Of a DNA stretch of 64,000 bases, positions 1 to 7,389 are shown piece by piece. Source of the DNA: Candidatus Limimonas egerieequi (GTDB lineage: Bacteria; Bacillota; Clostridia; Oscillospirales; Acutalibacteraceae); assembly GCA_018064455.1 (NCBI GenBank), contig JAGHVH010000010.1, positions 1 to 64,000 of the forward strand, written 5' to 3'. The position numbers were made by a program, and so were the translations under genes. Positions within the stretch are counted from its first letter, which is position 1; each line of letters opens with the position of its first letter. The notes beneath the pieces are model-generated. The model ran no database searches. It saw only the letters and a list, made by a program, of their open reading frames with translations, and was not told the origin of the DNA.

Positions 1-98
1 CTAGTAAGACCCCTTGAAGACTACAAGGTTGATAGGCAGTAAGTGTAAGTGTGGTGACACATTCAGCTAAACTGTACTAATAGGTCGAGGGCTTGTCT
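1..98 (+). rRNA. 23S rRNA, 3' end (partial)
   Basis: The first ~98 bases read as the conserved 3' end of bacterial 23S rRNA, including the GTACTAATAGGTCGAGGGCTT block that precedes the final helix. The 5' part lies outside the window. The exact mature 3' end is estimated, within a few bases. It is followed by tRNA genes rather than by 5S rRNA, see findings. Confidence 0.93.
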
Positions 99-187
99 AT
101 ACAAACAGGAATTGCTTGTGCACTTACCCTTAATGCTCTTTGTTCAGTTTTGAAGGTGCAATATTTTTTTGTACTTTTAAAACATAT

Positions 188-263
188 GCACCATTAGCTC
201 AGTTGGTAGAGCACCTGACTCTTAATCAGGGTGTCCAGGGTTCGAGTCCCTGATGGTGTACCA
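188..263 (+). tRNA. tRNA-Lys (CTT)
   Basis: Full cloverleaf: acceptor GCACCAT (188-194) pairs with ATGGTGT (253-259), discriminator A, encoded CCA at 261-263. The anticodon stem CCTGA/TCAGG encloses the loop CTCTTAA, so the anticodon is CTT at 221-223 (Lys, AAG). D-loop and T-loop (GGTTCGAGTCC) are canonical. It lies between 23S and 5S rRNA and is presumably processed from the rRNA precursor. Confidence 0.97.
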
Positions 264-301
264 CGCCCGAAAGGCGCGATGAATCGCTTTTTGGGTCATG
301 T

Positions 302-377
302 GGCCCGTTGGTCAAGTGGCCTAAGACTCCGGCCTCTCACGCCGGCAACAGCGGTTCGAATCCGCTACGGGTCACCA
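302..377 (+). tRNA. tRNA-Glu (CTC)
   Basis: Acceptor GGCCCGT (302-308) pairs with ACGGGTC (367-373), followed by A and encoded CCA (375-377). Anticodon stem CCGGC/GCCGG with loop CTCTCAC gives anticodon CTC (Glu, GAG). T-arm is GCGGTTCGAATCCGC. Second tRNA inside the rRNA operon, upstream of 5S. Confidence 0.96.
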
Positions 378-388
378 CTATAAAAAAT

Positions 389-507
389 AGTCGGTGTCTA
401 TAACGCTGAGGGTCCACCCGTTCCCATCCCGAACACGGTAGTTAAGCTCAGCAGTGCCGAAAATACTTGGAGGGCAGCCTCCCGGGAAGATAGGTCGATG
501 CCGACAT
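389..507 (+). rRNA. 5S rRNA
   Basis: Recognised from the conserved core CCCGTTCCCATCCCGAACAC and the 3' part GGTCGATGCCGAC. Terminal helix GTCGG (390-394) pairs with CCGAC (501-505). The ends are set by this pairing and may be off by a few bases. It sits downstream of two tRNAs and only 7 bases before tRNA-Asn. Confidence 0.93.
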
Positions 508-514
508 TTTTTAT

Positions 515-590
515 GCCCTAATAGCTCAGTCGGTAGAGCACGCGGCTGTTAACCGCGGTGTCACAGGTTCGAGTCCTGTTTGGGGCGCCA
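515..590 (+). tRNA. tRNA-Asn (GTT)
   Basis: Acceptor GCCCTAA (515-521) pairs with TTGGGGC (580-586), G discriminator, encoded CCA (588-590). Anticodon stem CGCGG/CCGCG with loop CTGTTAA gives anticodon GTT at 548-550. Last stable RNA of the operon; a terminator begins within a few bases. Confidence 0.96.
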
Positions 591-593
591 AAA

Positions 594-629
594 ATAAGAG
601 AGCAACTTCGGTTGCTCTCTTATTTTTTT
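594..629 (+). terminator. Terminator of the rRNA/tRNA operon
   Basis: Inverted repeat AAGAGAGCAAC-TTCG-GTTGCTCTCTT with a stable UUCG loop, followed by a run of T (TATTTTTTT). It starts immediately after tRNA-Asn. Confidence 0.93.
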
Positions 630-631
630 CT

Positions 632-707
632 CCCAAAGACTCAAACTTGATCACCACAGTTACCAGCCAAATGGCGTGCTCTACCAGAAGACTGAGCTCT
701 CAGTCGG
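632..707 (-). pseudogene. Decayed tRNA (Thr-like) on the opposite strand
   Basis: Read on the minus strand, this stretch keeps a D-arm (GAGCTCAGTCTTCTGGTAGAGC, + positions 678-699, with a 12-base loop), the string AGCACGCCA, and a T-arm-like TCAAGTTTGAGTCTTTG. The arrangement resembles a tRNA-Thr (…GCACGCCATTGGTAA…). The anticodon arm carries an insertion and no acceptor stem can be formed, so I read it as a relic. The rest of 630-830 has no gene that I can support; a perfect palindromic hairpin GACTGAG-CT-CTCAGTC overlaps 690-705. Confidence 0.5.
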
Positions 708-837
708 TTTTAGACAAAAAAGCTTCCTGTGGACGGTTTTTTGGCTAAAATACGTTAGATTATCTGTTTTGTAACCTAAAAATAAACGCGGCTATTAACC
801 ATATTTAAAATAATTCTAAAATTTTATAAAATAGTTG

Positions 838-899
838 TTGACTTTAGCACTTTTATGTGTTAAAGTTTAAAGCGTTAAAACTTTAAAGCACTAAAGTGC
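838..899 (+). promoter_or_regulatory. Promoter and palindromic operators of the symporter gene
   Basis: -35 TTGACT (838-843), 17-base spacer, -10 TAAAGT (861-866). An exact inverted repeat TTAAAGTTT (860-868) / AAACTTTAA (878-886) with a 9-base spacer covers the -10 box and the start site, and a second palindrome GCACT-AA-AGTGC lies at 888-899. Position suggests a repressor operator. The regulator is not identifiable here. Confidence 0.65.
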
Positions 900-919
900 G
901 TAGGAAAGAGGAATGAAAA

Positions 920-2467
920 ATGGCAATTAAAATCGTGTTGTTAGTAGCTTATTTTGCAGTAATGATAGGAATAGGCTTCTATTGCCGTCAACATTCTACA
1001 GACGTAAACGGATTTGTACTAGGTGGACGTTCAGTAGGACCTTGGCTTACGGCATTCGCATTTGGTACATCTTATTTCTCAGCAGTTATCTTTGTTGGTT
1101 ATGCTGGACAGTTTGGTTGGAAATTTGGTTTGGCATCAACCTGGATAGGCCTTGGAAATGCACTTATTGGTTCACTTCTTGCATGGACAATCCTTGGTCG
1201 TCGTACAAGAATTATGACTCAGCACCTTGATAGTGCTACAATGCCACAGTTCTTTGAGAAGAGATTTGATAGTATGACAATGAAGCTTTTGTCATCACTT
1301 ATCATCTTTATATTCTTGATTCCATACACAGCATCTCTTTACAATGGTCTTTCTCGTCTTTTCGAGATGGCATTTAGCGTAGATTACACTGTTTGTATCG
1401 TAATTATGGCAGCACTTACTGCTGTATACGTTATTGCAGGCGGTTACATGGCAACTGCAATCAACGACTTTATTCAGGGTATAATAATGCTCATAGGTAT
1501 CGTTGCTATTATCGCATCAGTACTTAAGATAAATGGTGGCTTCCTTGGTTCAGTTGGTGCTCTTGCACTTGTTACTGATCCAGCAATATCAGATATTCCT
1601 GGCGTATTCGCATCATTCTTTGGACCAGATCCAGTTAGCCTCTTCGGTGTAATTATCCTTACATCTCTTGGTACATGGGGTCTTCCTCAGATGGTTCAGA
1701 AGTTCTACGCTATTGAGAGTGAGAAGTCAATTCATAAGGGAACAGTTATTTCAACAATCTTTGCAGTAGTAGTTGCTGGTGGTTGTTACTTCCTTGGCGG
1801 TTTTGCTAGACTTTTCCCAGTAGATGTAGCAACTGTTGGTTTTGATGCTATCATCCCTAAGATGCTCTCTAACCTTTCACCACTTCTTATTGGTATTACA
1901 TTGATCCTTGTAATGTCAGCTTCAATGTCAACATTGTCTTCACTTGTTTTGACATCAAGCTCAACACTTACACTTGACTTTATCAAGCCATTGATTCTTG
2001 ATAAGAAGAAGTCTTCAGAAAAGACAGAACTCGCAATTATTAGAGTTTTCATCGCAGTATTTATTGTTATCTCTGCAATTATCGCTGTACTTCAGTACAA
2101 GTTTAACGTTGCATTCATCGCTCAGCTTATGGGTCTTTCATGGGGTGCTCTTGCAGGTTCATTCCTTGCACCATTCCTTTACAGCTTGTACTGGAAGGGC
2201 ACAACAAAGGCAGCTTGCCTTACAAGCTTTGCTTGGGGCTCACTCCTTATGCTTGCAAACATGTTCTTCAAGAGTGCATTCCCAACAATCCTTCAGAGCC
2301 CAATTAACTGTGGCGCACTTGCAATGATCGGTGGACTTATTATTGTTCCAATCGTAAGCCTTCTTACAAAGGCTCCATCAGAGGAGAAGGTTACATTTGT
2401 ATTCAGCTGCTATGACAAGAAGGTTATGGTTCCAATCACAGATGCACTTTCTGAAGGAGAAGATTGA
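920..2467 (+). CDS. Sodium:solute symporter (SSS family)
   Basis: A 515-residue polytopic protein with about 13 hydrophobic segments, the size and pattern of the SSS family (PutP, PanF, SglT relatives). The N-terminal motif FVLGGRSVGPWLTAFAFGTS matches the family's conserved first broken helix, in which sodium and substrate bind. It should import an organic solute with Na+. Proline, pantothenate or other amino or organic acids are possible and the sequence does not decide which. The ATG at 920 follows the ribosome site AGGAAAGAGGA. It has its own promoter with palindromic operators, and its stop codon is embedded in the -35 box of the downstream lysine operon, so it is probably expressed separately from it. 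Confidence 0.85.
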   Translation: MAIKIVLLVAYFAVMIGIGFYCRQHSTDVNGFVLGGRSVGPWLTAFAFGTSYFSAVIFVGYAGQFGWKFGLASTWIGLGNALIGSLLAWTILGRRTRIMTQHLDSATMPQFFEKRFDSMTMKLLSSLIIFIFLIPYTASLYNGLSRLFEMAFSVDYTVCIVIMAALTAVYVIAGGYMATAINDFIQGIIMLIGIVAIIASVLKINGGFLGSVGALALVTDPAISDIPGVFASFFGPDPVSLFGVIILTSLGTWGLPQMVQKFYAIESEKSIHKGTVISTIFAVVVAGGCYFLGGFARLFPVDVATVGFDAIIPKMLSNLSPLLIGITLILVMSASMSTLSSLVLTSSSTLTLDFIKPLILDKKKSSEKTELAIIRVFIAVFIVISAIIAVLQYKFNVAFIAQLMGLSWGALAGSFLAPFLYSLYWKGTTKAACLTSFAWGSLLMLANMFFKSAFPTILQSPINCGALAMIGGLIIVPIVSLLTKAPSEEKVTFVFSCYDKKVMVPITDALSEGED

Positions 2468-2492
2468 CAAACGGACATAGATGTGTTAACAT
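2464..2492 (+). promoter_or_regulatory. Promoter of the dapA-dapB-ddh-lysA operon
   Basis: Perfect -35 TTGACA (2464-2469), 17-base spacer, -10 TAACAT (2487-2492) preceded by TGT, giving an extended -10. The -35 box contains the TGA stop codon of the upstream symporter gene. Predicted start near 2499, just ahead of the riboswitch. Confidence 0.8.
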
Positions 2493-2499
2493 ATCGAGC

Positions 2500-2654
2500 G
2501 TGATAGAGGCGCACCTAAGATTAGTACTACGGTTTATGGCTGCCAAAGCTGCGTAGGAAAGGTGAGGGTGCCGAAGTGGACACGGTGGCATGTGTCTTGC
2601 TGGCAGTGTGGGAAATACCCACGGTGCTGTCGCAGAAATGCGGAGAGCTATCCC
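2500..2654 (+). promoter_or_regulatory. Lysine riboswitch (L-box) aptamer
   Basis: Matches the conserved L-box core in order: GATAGAGGCGC, TTAGTA, GAGGGTGCCGAAG, GGTGCTGTCGCAG and GGAGAGCTATC. The closing P1 helix GATAG (2502-2506) pairs with CTATC (2648-2652). Known lysine riboswitches bind L-lysine and shut off transcription. Here the aptamer is followed by an intrinsic terminator and then by the complete diaminopimelate-to-lysine operon, which fits feedback control by the end product. Confidence 0.95.
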
Positions 2655-2685
2655 TTGAATTGCATATTTATTATTATGTATTTTA

Positions 2686-2723
2686 GGGACAGTCGCATTT
2701 TTGTGACTGTCCCAATTTAATTT
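2686..2723 (+). terminator. Riboswitch-controlled terminator
   Basis: 12-bp stem GGGACAGTCGCA (2686-2697) / TGTGACTGTCCC (2702-2713, one G-T pair), followed by AATTTAATTT. Sits between the L-box and dapA. Expected to form when lysine is bound. Confidence 0.88.
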
Positions 2724-2758
2724 GCATAATAATTTTCTTTTTATAAAGGAGTAGGAAA

Positions 2759-3649
2759 ATGAAGAATACAGTTTTTAAAGGAGTAGCAACTGCTATAATC
2801 ACACCAATGTTTGAGGATGGCACCATTGACTACGAGAGCTTTGGCAGACTTATTGATTGGCAGATTGAGCAGGGCGTAAATGCAATTGTATCAGTAGGTA
2901 CAACTGGTGAAGGCTCAACTCTTGATGACGCTGAGCATAAGGAAGCTATGAAGTTCACAGTTGATAAGGTTGCTGGCCGTGTTCCTGTAATTGCAGGTAC
3001 TGGTTCTAACGATACAGCTTATGCTATCCAGCTTACTGAATACGCATGTGAAATTGGCGCTGATGCAATGCTTCTTGTAACACCTTACTACAACAAGGCT
3101 ACACAAGAGGGACTTTACCAGTCATTTAAGGCTATTGCTGAGCACTCAACAAAGCCATGTATTCTTTATAACGTACCAGGCAGAACTGGCTGTAACTTGC
3201 TCCCAGCAACTGTACTTAGACTTGCTCAGGATGTTCCAAATATCGTTGCTGTTAAGGAAGCTTGCGGCAACCTTTCACAGGTAGCAGAACTCTGCGCACT
3301 CTGTGGAGATATCATTGATGTTTATTCTGGTAATGACGATCAGATTCTTCCTGTATTATCCCTTGGTGGTAGTGGTGTAATCTCAGTTCTTTCTGACATT
3401 ATGCCAGCAGAGACAGTTGAGATGTGTGAGGCTTTCTGGCGTGGCGACATGAAGAAAGCACAGGATTTACAGCTTGGTCTTTTACCACTTATCAATGCAC
3501 TCTTTAGTGAAGTAAACCCAATCCCAGTTAAGGCTGCTTGCGCTGCTATGGGTTATGGTGCAAATGCACTTCGTCTTCCTCTTACTCCTATGAATAAAGA
3601 TAAAGAAAAGGTTCTTTTCGATTTAATGCGTGAGCAGAATCTTATCTAA
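2759..3649 (+). CDS. dapA: 4-hydroxy-tetrahydrodipicolinate synthase
   Basis: A 296-residue TIM-barrel aldolase that condenses pyruvate with aspartate semialdehyde, the committed step to diaminopimelate. Visible family motifs are GTTGEGSTL (phosphate-loop like), the YNVPGRTG segment with the catalytic tyrosine, and the Schiff-base lysine in VAVKEACGN. Full family length. The ATG follows AAAGGAG. It is the first gene of a four-gene operon controlled by the lysine riboswitch, with dapB 10 bases downstream. Confidence 0.97.
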   Translation: MKNTVFKGVATAIITPMFEDGTIDYESFGRLIDWQIEQGVNAIVSVGTTGEGSTLDDAEHKEAMKFTVDKVAGRVPVIAGTGSNDTAYAIQLTEYACEIGADAMLLVTPYYNKATQEGLYQSFKAIAEHSTKPCILYNVPGRTGCNLLPATVLRLAQDVPNIVAVKEACGNLSQVAELCALCGDIIDVYSGNDDQILPVLSLGGSGVISVLSDIMPAETVEMCEAFWRGDMKKAQDLQLGLLPLINALFSEVNPIPVKAACAAMGYGANALRLPLTPMNKDKEKVLFDLMREQNLI

Positions 3650-3659
3650 GGTGATATAA

Positions 3660-4406
3660 ATGAAAGTATTACTTGTTGGCCTCTGTGGCCATATGGGACA
3701 AAATGTTATTAATACAATAAATACTGGCAAGTTCGACTGCGAACTTGTGGCCGGTGTTGATCCATTTGCAAAAGGCGACGAGTGCGTACCATGCGCAACG
3801 TCATTTGCGGATGCAAATGCGGATGTTGACATCATCGTCGACTTTTCACATCACTCAATGACAGTGGAGATGACAAAATTTGCGGTAGCAAATGGCTTGC
3901 CACTGCTCATTGCTACAACCGGCCAGACAGAGGACGAACTTGCTGCAATTGATGAGGCAGCAAAGTCCATACCAGTTTTCTTTGCAGGAAACTATTCAAT
4001 TGGTATTGCACTTCTTTGCGAGATGGCAAAGAAAACTGCAGCTGTTTTCCCAGATGCTAATATTGAGATAGTAGAAACACACCACAATCGCAAGATTGAT
4101 GCGCCTTCAGGCACCGCTCTGGCGCTTTTTAATGCTATCAAGGAATCAAGACCTAACGCTACAGCAAATATGGGCAGAAGCGGTCAGATGAAGCGCACAG
4201 AGGATGAGATTGGTATCCAGTCAATCCGTCTTGGTGATATTGTGGGTATCCATGAGGTAATTATCAGCACTGGTGCTGAGACAATTACCTTAAAGCATGA
4301 GGCGCACAGCCGTGCACTCTTTGCAGAAGGAGCACTTGTTGCTGCTAAGTTCCTTGCTTCAAAACCAGCAGGACTATATAAAATGACAGATATGGTTAAG
4401 TTTTAA
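3660..4406 (+). CDS. dapB: 4-hydroxy-tetrahydrodipicolinate reductase
   Basis: A 248-residue NAD(P)H-dependent reductase for the second step after DapA. The N-terminal nucleotide-binding loop is VGLCGHMGQN. The catalytic signature ETHHNRKIDAPSGTAL carries the His-His pair and the Lys that binds substrate. Length is typical. The ribosome site AAGGTGAT precedes the ATG. Lies between dapA and ddh with 9-10 base gaps, so translation is probably coupled. Confidence 0.97.
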   Translation: MKVLLVGLCGHMGQNVINTINTGKFDCELVAGVDPFAKGDECVPCATSFADANADVDIIVDFSHHSMTVEMTKFAVANGLPLLIATTGQTEDELAAIDEAAKSIPVFFAGNYSIGIALLCEMAKKTAAVFPDANIEIVETHHNRKIDAPSGTALALFNAIKESRPNATANMGRSGQMKRTEDEIGIQSIRLGDIVGIHEVIISTGAETITLKHEAHSRALFAEGALVAAKFLASKPAGLYKMTDMVKF

Positions 4407-4415
4407 GGTGAGATA

Positions 4416-5393
4416 ATGAAAATAGCACTTTATGGTTACGGCAACCTTGCTCGTGGTATTGAGTGTGCCGTATTACAAAATCCAGATACAGAACTTGTTG
4501 GCGTCTTCACAAGACGTGATCCATCATCAGTAAAAACATTGACTGGTGTACCAGTTTATTCTGCTGATTCTGTATTGGATTTTGAGGATAAAATAGATGT
4601 ACTCGTAATCTGTGGCGGTTCAGCAACAGATTTACCACGTATGACACCAAAACTTTCAGAGCATTTCAACGTAGTAGATAGCTTTGATACACATGCTTCA
4701 ATCCCAACACATTTTGACAATGTAAATGCTGCGGCGAAGGAGTCGGGACACTTGGCTCTTATCTCAGCAGGCTGGGACCCAGGCATGTTCTCATTAAACA
4801 GGCTCTATGCGTCCGCTATTTTGCCTGAGGGCGCTGATTATACGTTTTGGGGCCGTGGTGTAAGCCAAGGTCATTCTGACGCTATTCGCCGCATAGAGGG
4901 CGTTTTAGACGCACGTCAGTACACAGTGCCAATCGAGGATGCTATGCAGCGCGTAAGGGCTGGCTCAAATCCAGAACTTACAACAAGAGAAAAGCACCTT
5001 CGTGAGTGCTACGTAGTAGCAGCTGAAGGCGCTGATAAAGCAAAGATTGAAAATGAAATTAAGACAATGCCAAACTACTTTGCAGACTATGATACAACAG
5101 TAACATTTATCTCAGCAGAGGAGATGAAGGCAAATCACAGTGAGTTGCCACATGGCGGTTCTGTTATCAGAACTGGTGTGACAGGCATAAATCGTGAGCA
5201 CACTCACGTTATAGAATATAGTTTGAAACTTGATTCAAACCCAGAGTTTACTGGTTCTGCACTTCTTGCTTTCGCAAGAGCAGTTTCGCGTAAGCATGCA
5301 AAGGGTGAGACAGGATGCATCACAGTATTTGATATTGCACCTGCAGAACTCTCACCACTTTCTGGTAAAGAACTTCGTGCACACGTACTTTAA
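4416..5393 (+). CDS. ddh: meso-diaminopimelate dehydrogenase
   Basis: A 325-residue NADP-dependent enzyme that makes meso-diaminopimelate from tetrahydrodipicolinate and ammonia in one step, replacing the succinylase or acetylase branch. The N-terminus MKIALYGYGNLARGIE is the dinucleotide-binding loop of the family. Further conserved segments are DSFDTHASIP and SAGWDPGMFSLNR. The gene directly between dapB and lysA confirms the pathway. No dapL, dapD or dapE is visible in the window, which fits use of the dehydrogenase route. Confidence 0.94.
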   Translation: MKIALYGYGNLARGIECAVLQNPDTELVGVFTRRDPSSVKTLTGVPVYSADSVLDFEDKIDVLVICGGSATDLPRMTPKLSEHFNVVDSFDTHASIPTHFDNVNAAAKESGHLALISAGWDPGMFSLNRLYASAILPEGADYTFWGRGVSQGHSDAIRRIEGVLDARQYTVPIEDAMQRVRAGSNPELTTREKHLRECYVVAAEGADKAKIENEIKTMPNYFADYDTTVTFISAEEMKANHSELPHGGSVIRTGVTGINREHTHVIEYSLKLDSNPEFTGSALLAFARAVSRKHAKGETGCITVFDIAPAELSPLSGKELRAHVL

Positions 5394-5408
5394 TTTTGGA
5401 GGAAGCAT

Positions 5409-6707
5409 ATGATTTGTAGCAATCTCTCTGTATCTTTTGATGGCCATCTTCTCTTTGCGGGCCAGGATACAGTCTCACTTGCAAATGAATATGGTACACC
5501 GCTTTATCTTATGGATGAGGCGCGCATTCGCGAGCGTTGTCGCACATATCTCGACGCTGTCAATGAGGCTTTTGCTGGTAATGCCAAGGTACTCTATGCA
5601 TCAAAAGCCGCTTCCTTCAAGCGCATCTATGAAATAATGCGCGAGGAAGGCATGGGTACAGACGTCGTATCTATGGGCGAGATATATACAGCGAAGCGTG
5701 CTGGGTTTGATCTCTCTTTGGCATACTTCCATTCAAACAACAAGACCGATGAGGACGTTGCTTATGCAATGGATAATGGTGTTGGTCACTTTGTTGTAGA
5801 TAATGTTGAGGAGCTCTATGCTATTGATAGGATTGCAAGGGAAAAGGGGATAAAGCAGGCTGTGTTGCTTCGCTTAACTCCTGGTATTGACCCACATACC
5901 TATGCTGCCATCTCAACTGGTAAAGTTGACTCCAAGTTTGGCTCAGCCATTGAGACAGGCCAAGCACTTGAGATTACCAAGATTGCTTTATCACTTGAAA
6001 ATGTAAATCTCCTTGGTTTCCATTGTCACGTAGGTTCCCAGGTCTTTGATTCTGATGTTTACATCCGTGCATCATCAGTTATGCTCAAGTTTATCTCAAC
6101 TGCAAAAGATGCGCTTGGCTTTGAGGCTGTGGAGCTTGATATCGGCGGTGGCTATGGCGTACGCTACACAGAGGATGACCCTGTTATCGACATCCGTGCC
6201 AATATATTCTCGGTTGCAGAGCATATGAAGAAATGTGCCGATGAACTTGGCATTAAATTGCCTTGTGTCTGTTTTGAGCCAGGCCGTAGCATCGTTGCTG
6301 ATGCAGGCCTCACACTCTATTCAGTTGGCACAATCAAGGATATCCCAGGTTACAAGACCTATGTATCTGTTGATGGTGGCATGACTGATAACATCAGGCA
6401 TGCGCTCTATGGCGCACCATACACCTTCTATGCTGCTGACAATATGACAGCAGAGGCAGATATGGAGTGTTCAGTGGTAGGCCGTTGTTGCGAGAGCGGC
6501 GACATTGTGGGTGAGAATGTTTTGCTCCCACGTGAGACGACAAGGGGAACAATCCTCGCTTGCCTTACAACGGGCGCATACCACTACTCAATGGCCTCCA
6601 ATTACAACCGCGTGGCCAAGCCACCAGTTGTAATGATAAATGAGGGCAAGAGTTATGTCGCTGTAAGGCGCGAAACGCCAGAGGATGTTGCATCACTTGA
6701 CTTATAA
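5409..6707 (+). CDS. lysA: Diaminopimelate decarboxylase
   Basis: A 432-residue PLP enzyme of the alanine-racemase fold that decarboxylates meso-diaminopimelate to L-lysine. The PLP lysine lies in VLYASKAASF, the glycine-rich phosphate site is DIGGGYGVRY, and the C-terminal CCESGDIV motif contributes the partner active-site cysteine. Excellent ribosome site GGAGGAAGCAT before ATG. Last gene of the lysine-riboswitch operon, followed directly by a terminator. Confidence 0.97.
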   Translation: MICSNLSVSFDGHLLFAGQDTVSLANEYGTPLYLMDEARIRERCRTYLDAVNEAFAGNAKVLYASKAASFKRIYEIMREEGMGTDVVSMGEIYTAKRAGFDLSLAYFHSNNKTDEDVAYAMDNGVGHFVVDNVEELYAIDRIAREKGIKQAVLLRLTPGIDPHTYAAISTGKVDSKFGSAIETGQALEITKIALSLENVNLLGFHCHVGSQVFDSDVYIRASSVMLKFISTAKDALGFEAVELDIGGGYGVRYTEDDPVIDIRANIFSVAEHMKKCADELGIKLPCVCFEPGRSIVADAGLTLYSVGTIKDIPGYKTYVSVDGGMTDNIRHALYGAPYTFYAADNMTAEADMECSVVGRCCESGDIVGENVLLPRETTRGTILACLTTGAYHYSMASNYNRVAKPPVVMINEGKSYVAVRRETPEDVASLDL

Positions 6708-6712
6708 AAATA

Positions 6713-6746
6713 AGCCATCAGTCGGTTGACTGATGGCTTTAATTTT
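6713..6746. terminator. Bidirectional terminator between lysA and the convergent gene
   Basis: Stem AGCCATCAGTC (6713-6723), loop GGTT, GACTGATGGCT (6728-6738), then TTAATTTT. On the opposite strand it is followed by TTATTTTTATAAG, so it can serve both convergent genes. Confidence 0.88.
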
Positions 6747-6748
6747 GC

Positions 6749-7246
6749 TTATCTTACTTTGTTGTGGCTGTGTGAGTAAATCTCAAGAATCTCGGCGTAT
6801 ATTGCTGCGTCGTTTGCAAGGTCTGGATTAGCCTCTGTGAACTTTGTCAAGAACTCGTCCTTGCTGTAATCGATGTAGAATGTACGTGAAAGGTGCTTCA
6901 TCTCAAGCTCTTTGTCGCCGTATTTCCAAACTGGTTTGAATTCCTTTTTAGCACGGCCAAATGCCTTTTGTGGGTGCTTGAATACTAATTCGCCAGCCTC
7001 ATTGATGCCAAGCTCAAGCTTGTCAGCTTTCTTAGAAGACTGGAGAGCGTCGTATGTCTGTTGGCTAACGAGACCCATTGCAGGGTTGTAATCAGCAACT
7101 GCCTTGGTGTCGTTTGGTACGTTGTAATAAGGCATAAGTACGCCAAAGAACAACCAAAGTAAAACAGCGATAACTGCGATTATTATAACTACTACTGCAG
7201 CGAGTGCTCCGCCTGCAATTTTGAGATACTTCTTAATTTTATCCAT
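6749..7246 (-). CDS. Hypothetical single-pass membrane protein
   Basis: A 165-residue protein I do not recognise. Residues 1-8 are basic, followed by one hydrophobic segment (about residues 9-34, rich in Ala, Val and Ile). The remaining ~130 residues are predicted to be outside, with charged and aromatic residues but no Cys pair or known motif. The ATG at 7246 follows TGAGGAGGATACATA, a strong ribosome site, which supports it as a real gene. Convergent with lysA and divergent from the MFS gene, so it stands alone. Confidence 0.7.
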   Translation of the reverse strand: MDKIKKYLKIAGGALAAVVVIIIAVIAVLLWLFFGVLMPYYNVPNDTKAVADYNPAMGLVSQQTYDALQSSKKADKLELGINEAGELVFKHPQKAFGRAKKEFKPVWKYGDKELEMKHLSRTFYIDYSKDEFLTKFTEANPDLANDAAIYAEILEIYSHSHNKVR

Positions 7247-7329
7247 TATGTATCCTCCTCAAAAAGAGCCGTTTCATTAATACTCGAATATATTAGCATA
7301 AATAGAGGATTAAATAAAGGTGTTTTTTG

Positions 7330-7357
7330 TTGAGAAATGCAATTTATATGATACAAT
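7330..7357 (+). promoter_or_regulatory. Promoter of the MFS/oligopeptidase operon
   Basis: -35 TTGAGA (7330-7335), 16-base spacer, -10 TACAAT (7352-7357) preceded by TGA (extended -10). Its position rules out an upstream translation start at 7327 for the next gene. Confidence 0.65.
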
Positions 7358-7389
7358 ACAAGGGTATGTTACAAATGGAGGTGAGAAAA

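Noticed and set aside
264-301. Possible small RNA or extra structure between the two rRNA-operon tRNAs
   Set aside because: Only a short spacer with a weak CGCC/GGCG hairpin, most likely a processing spacer.
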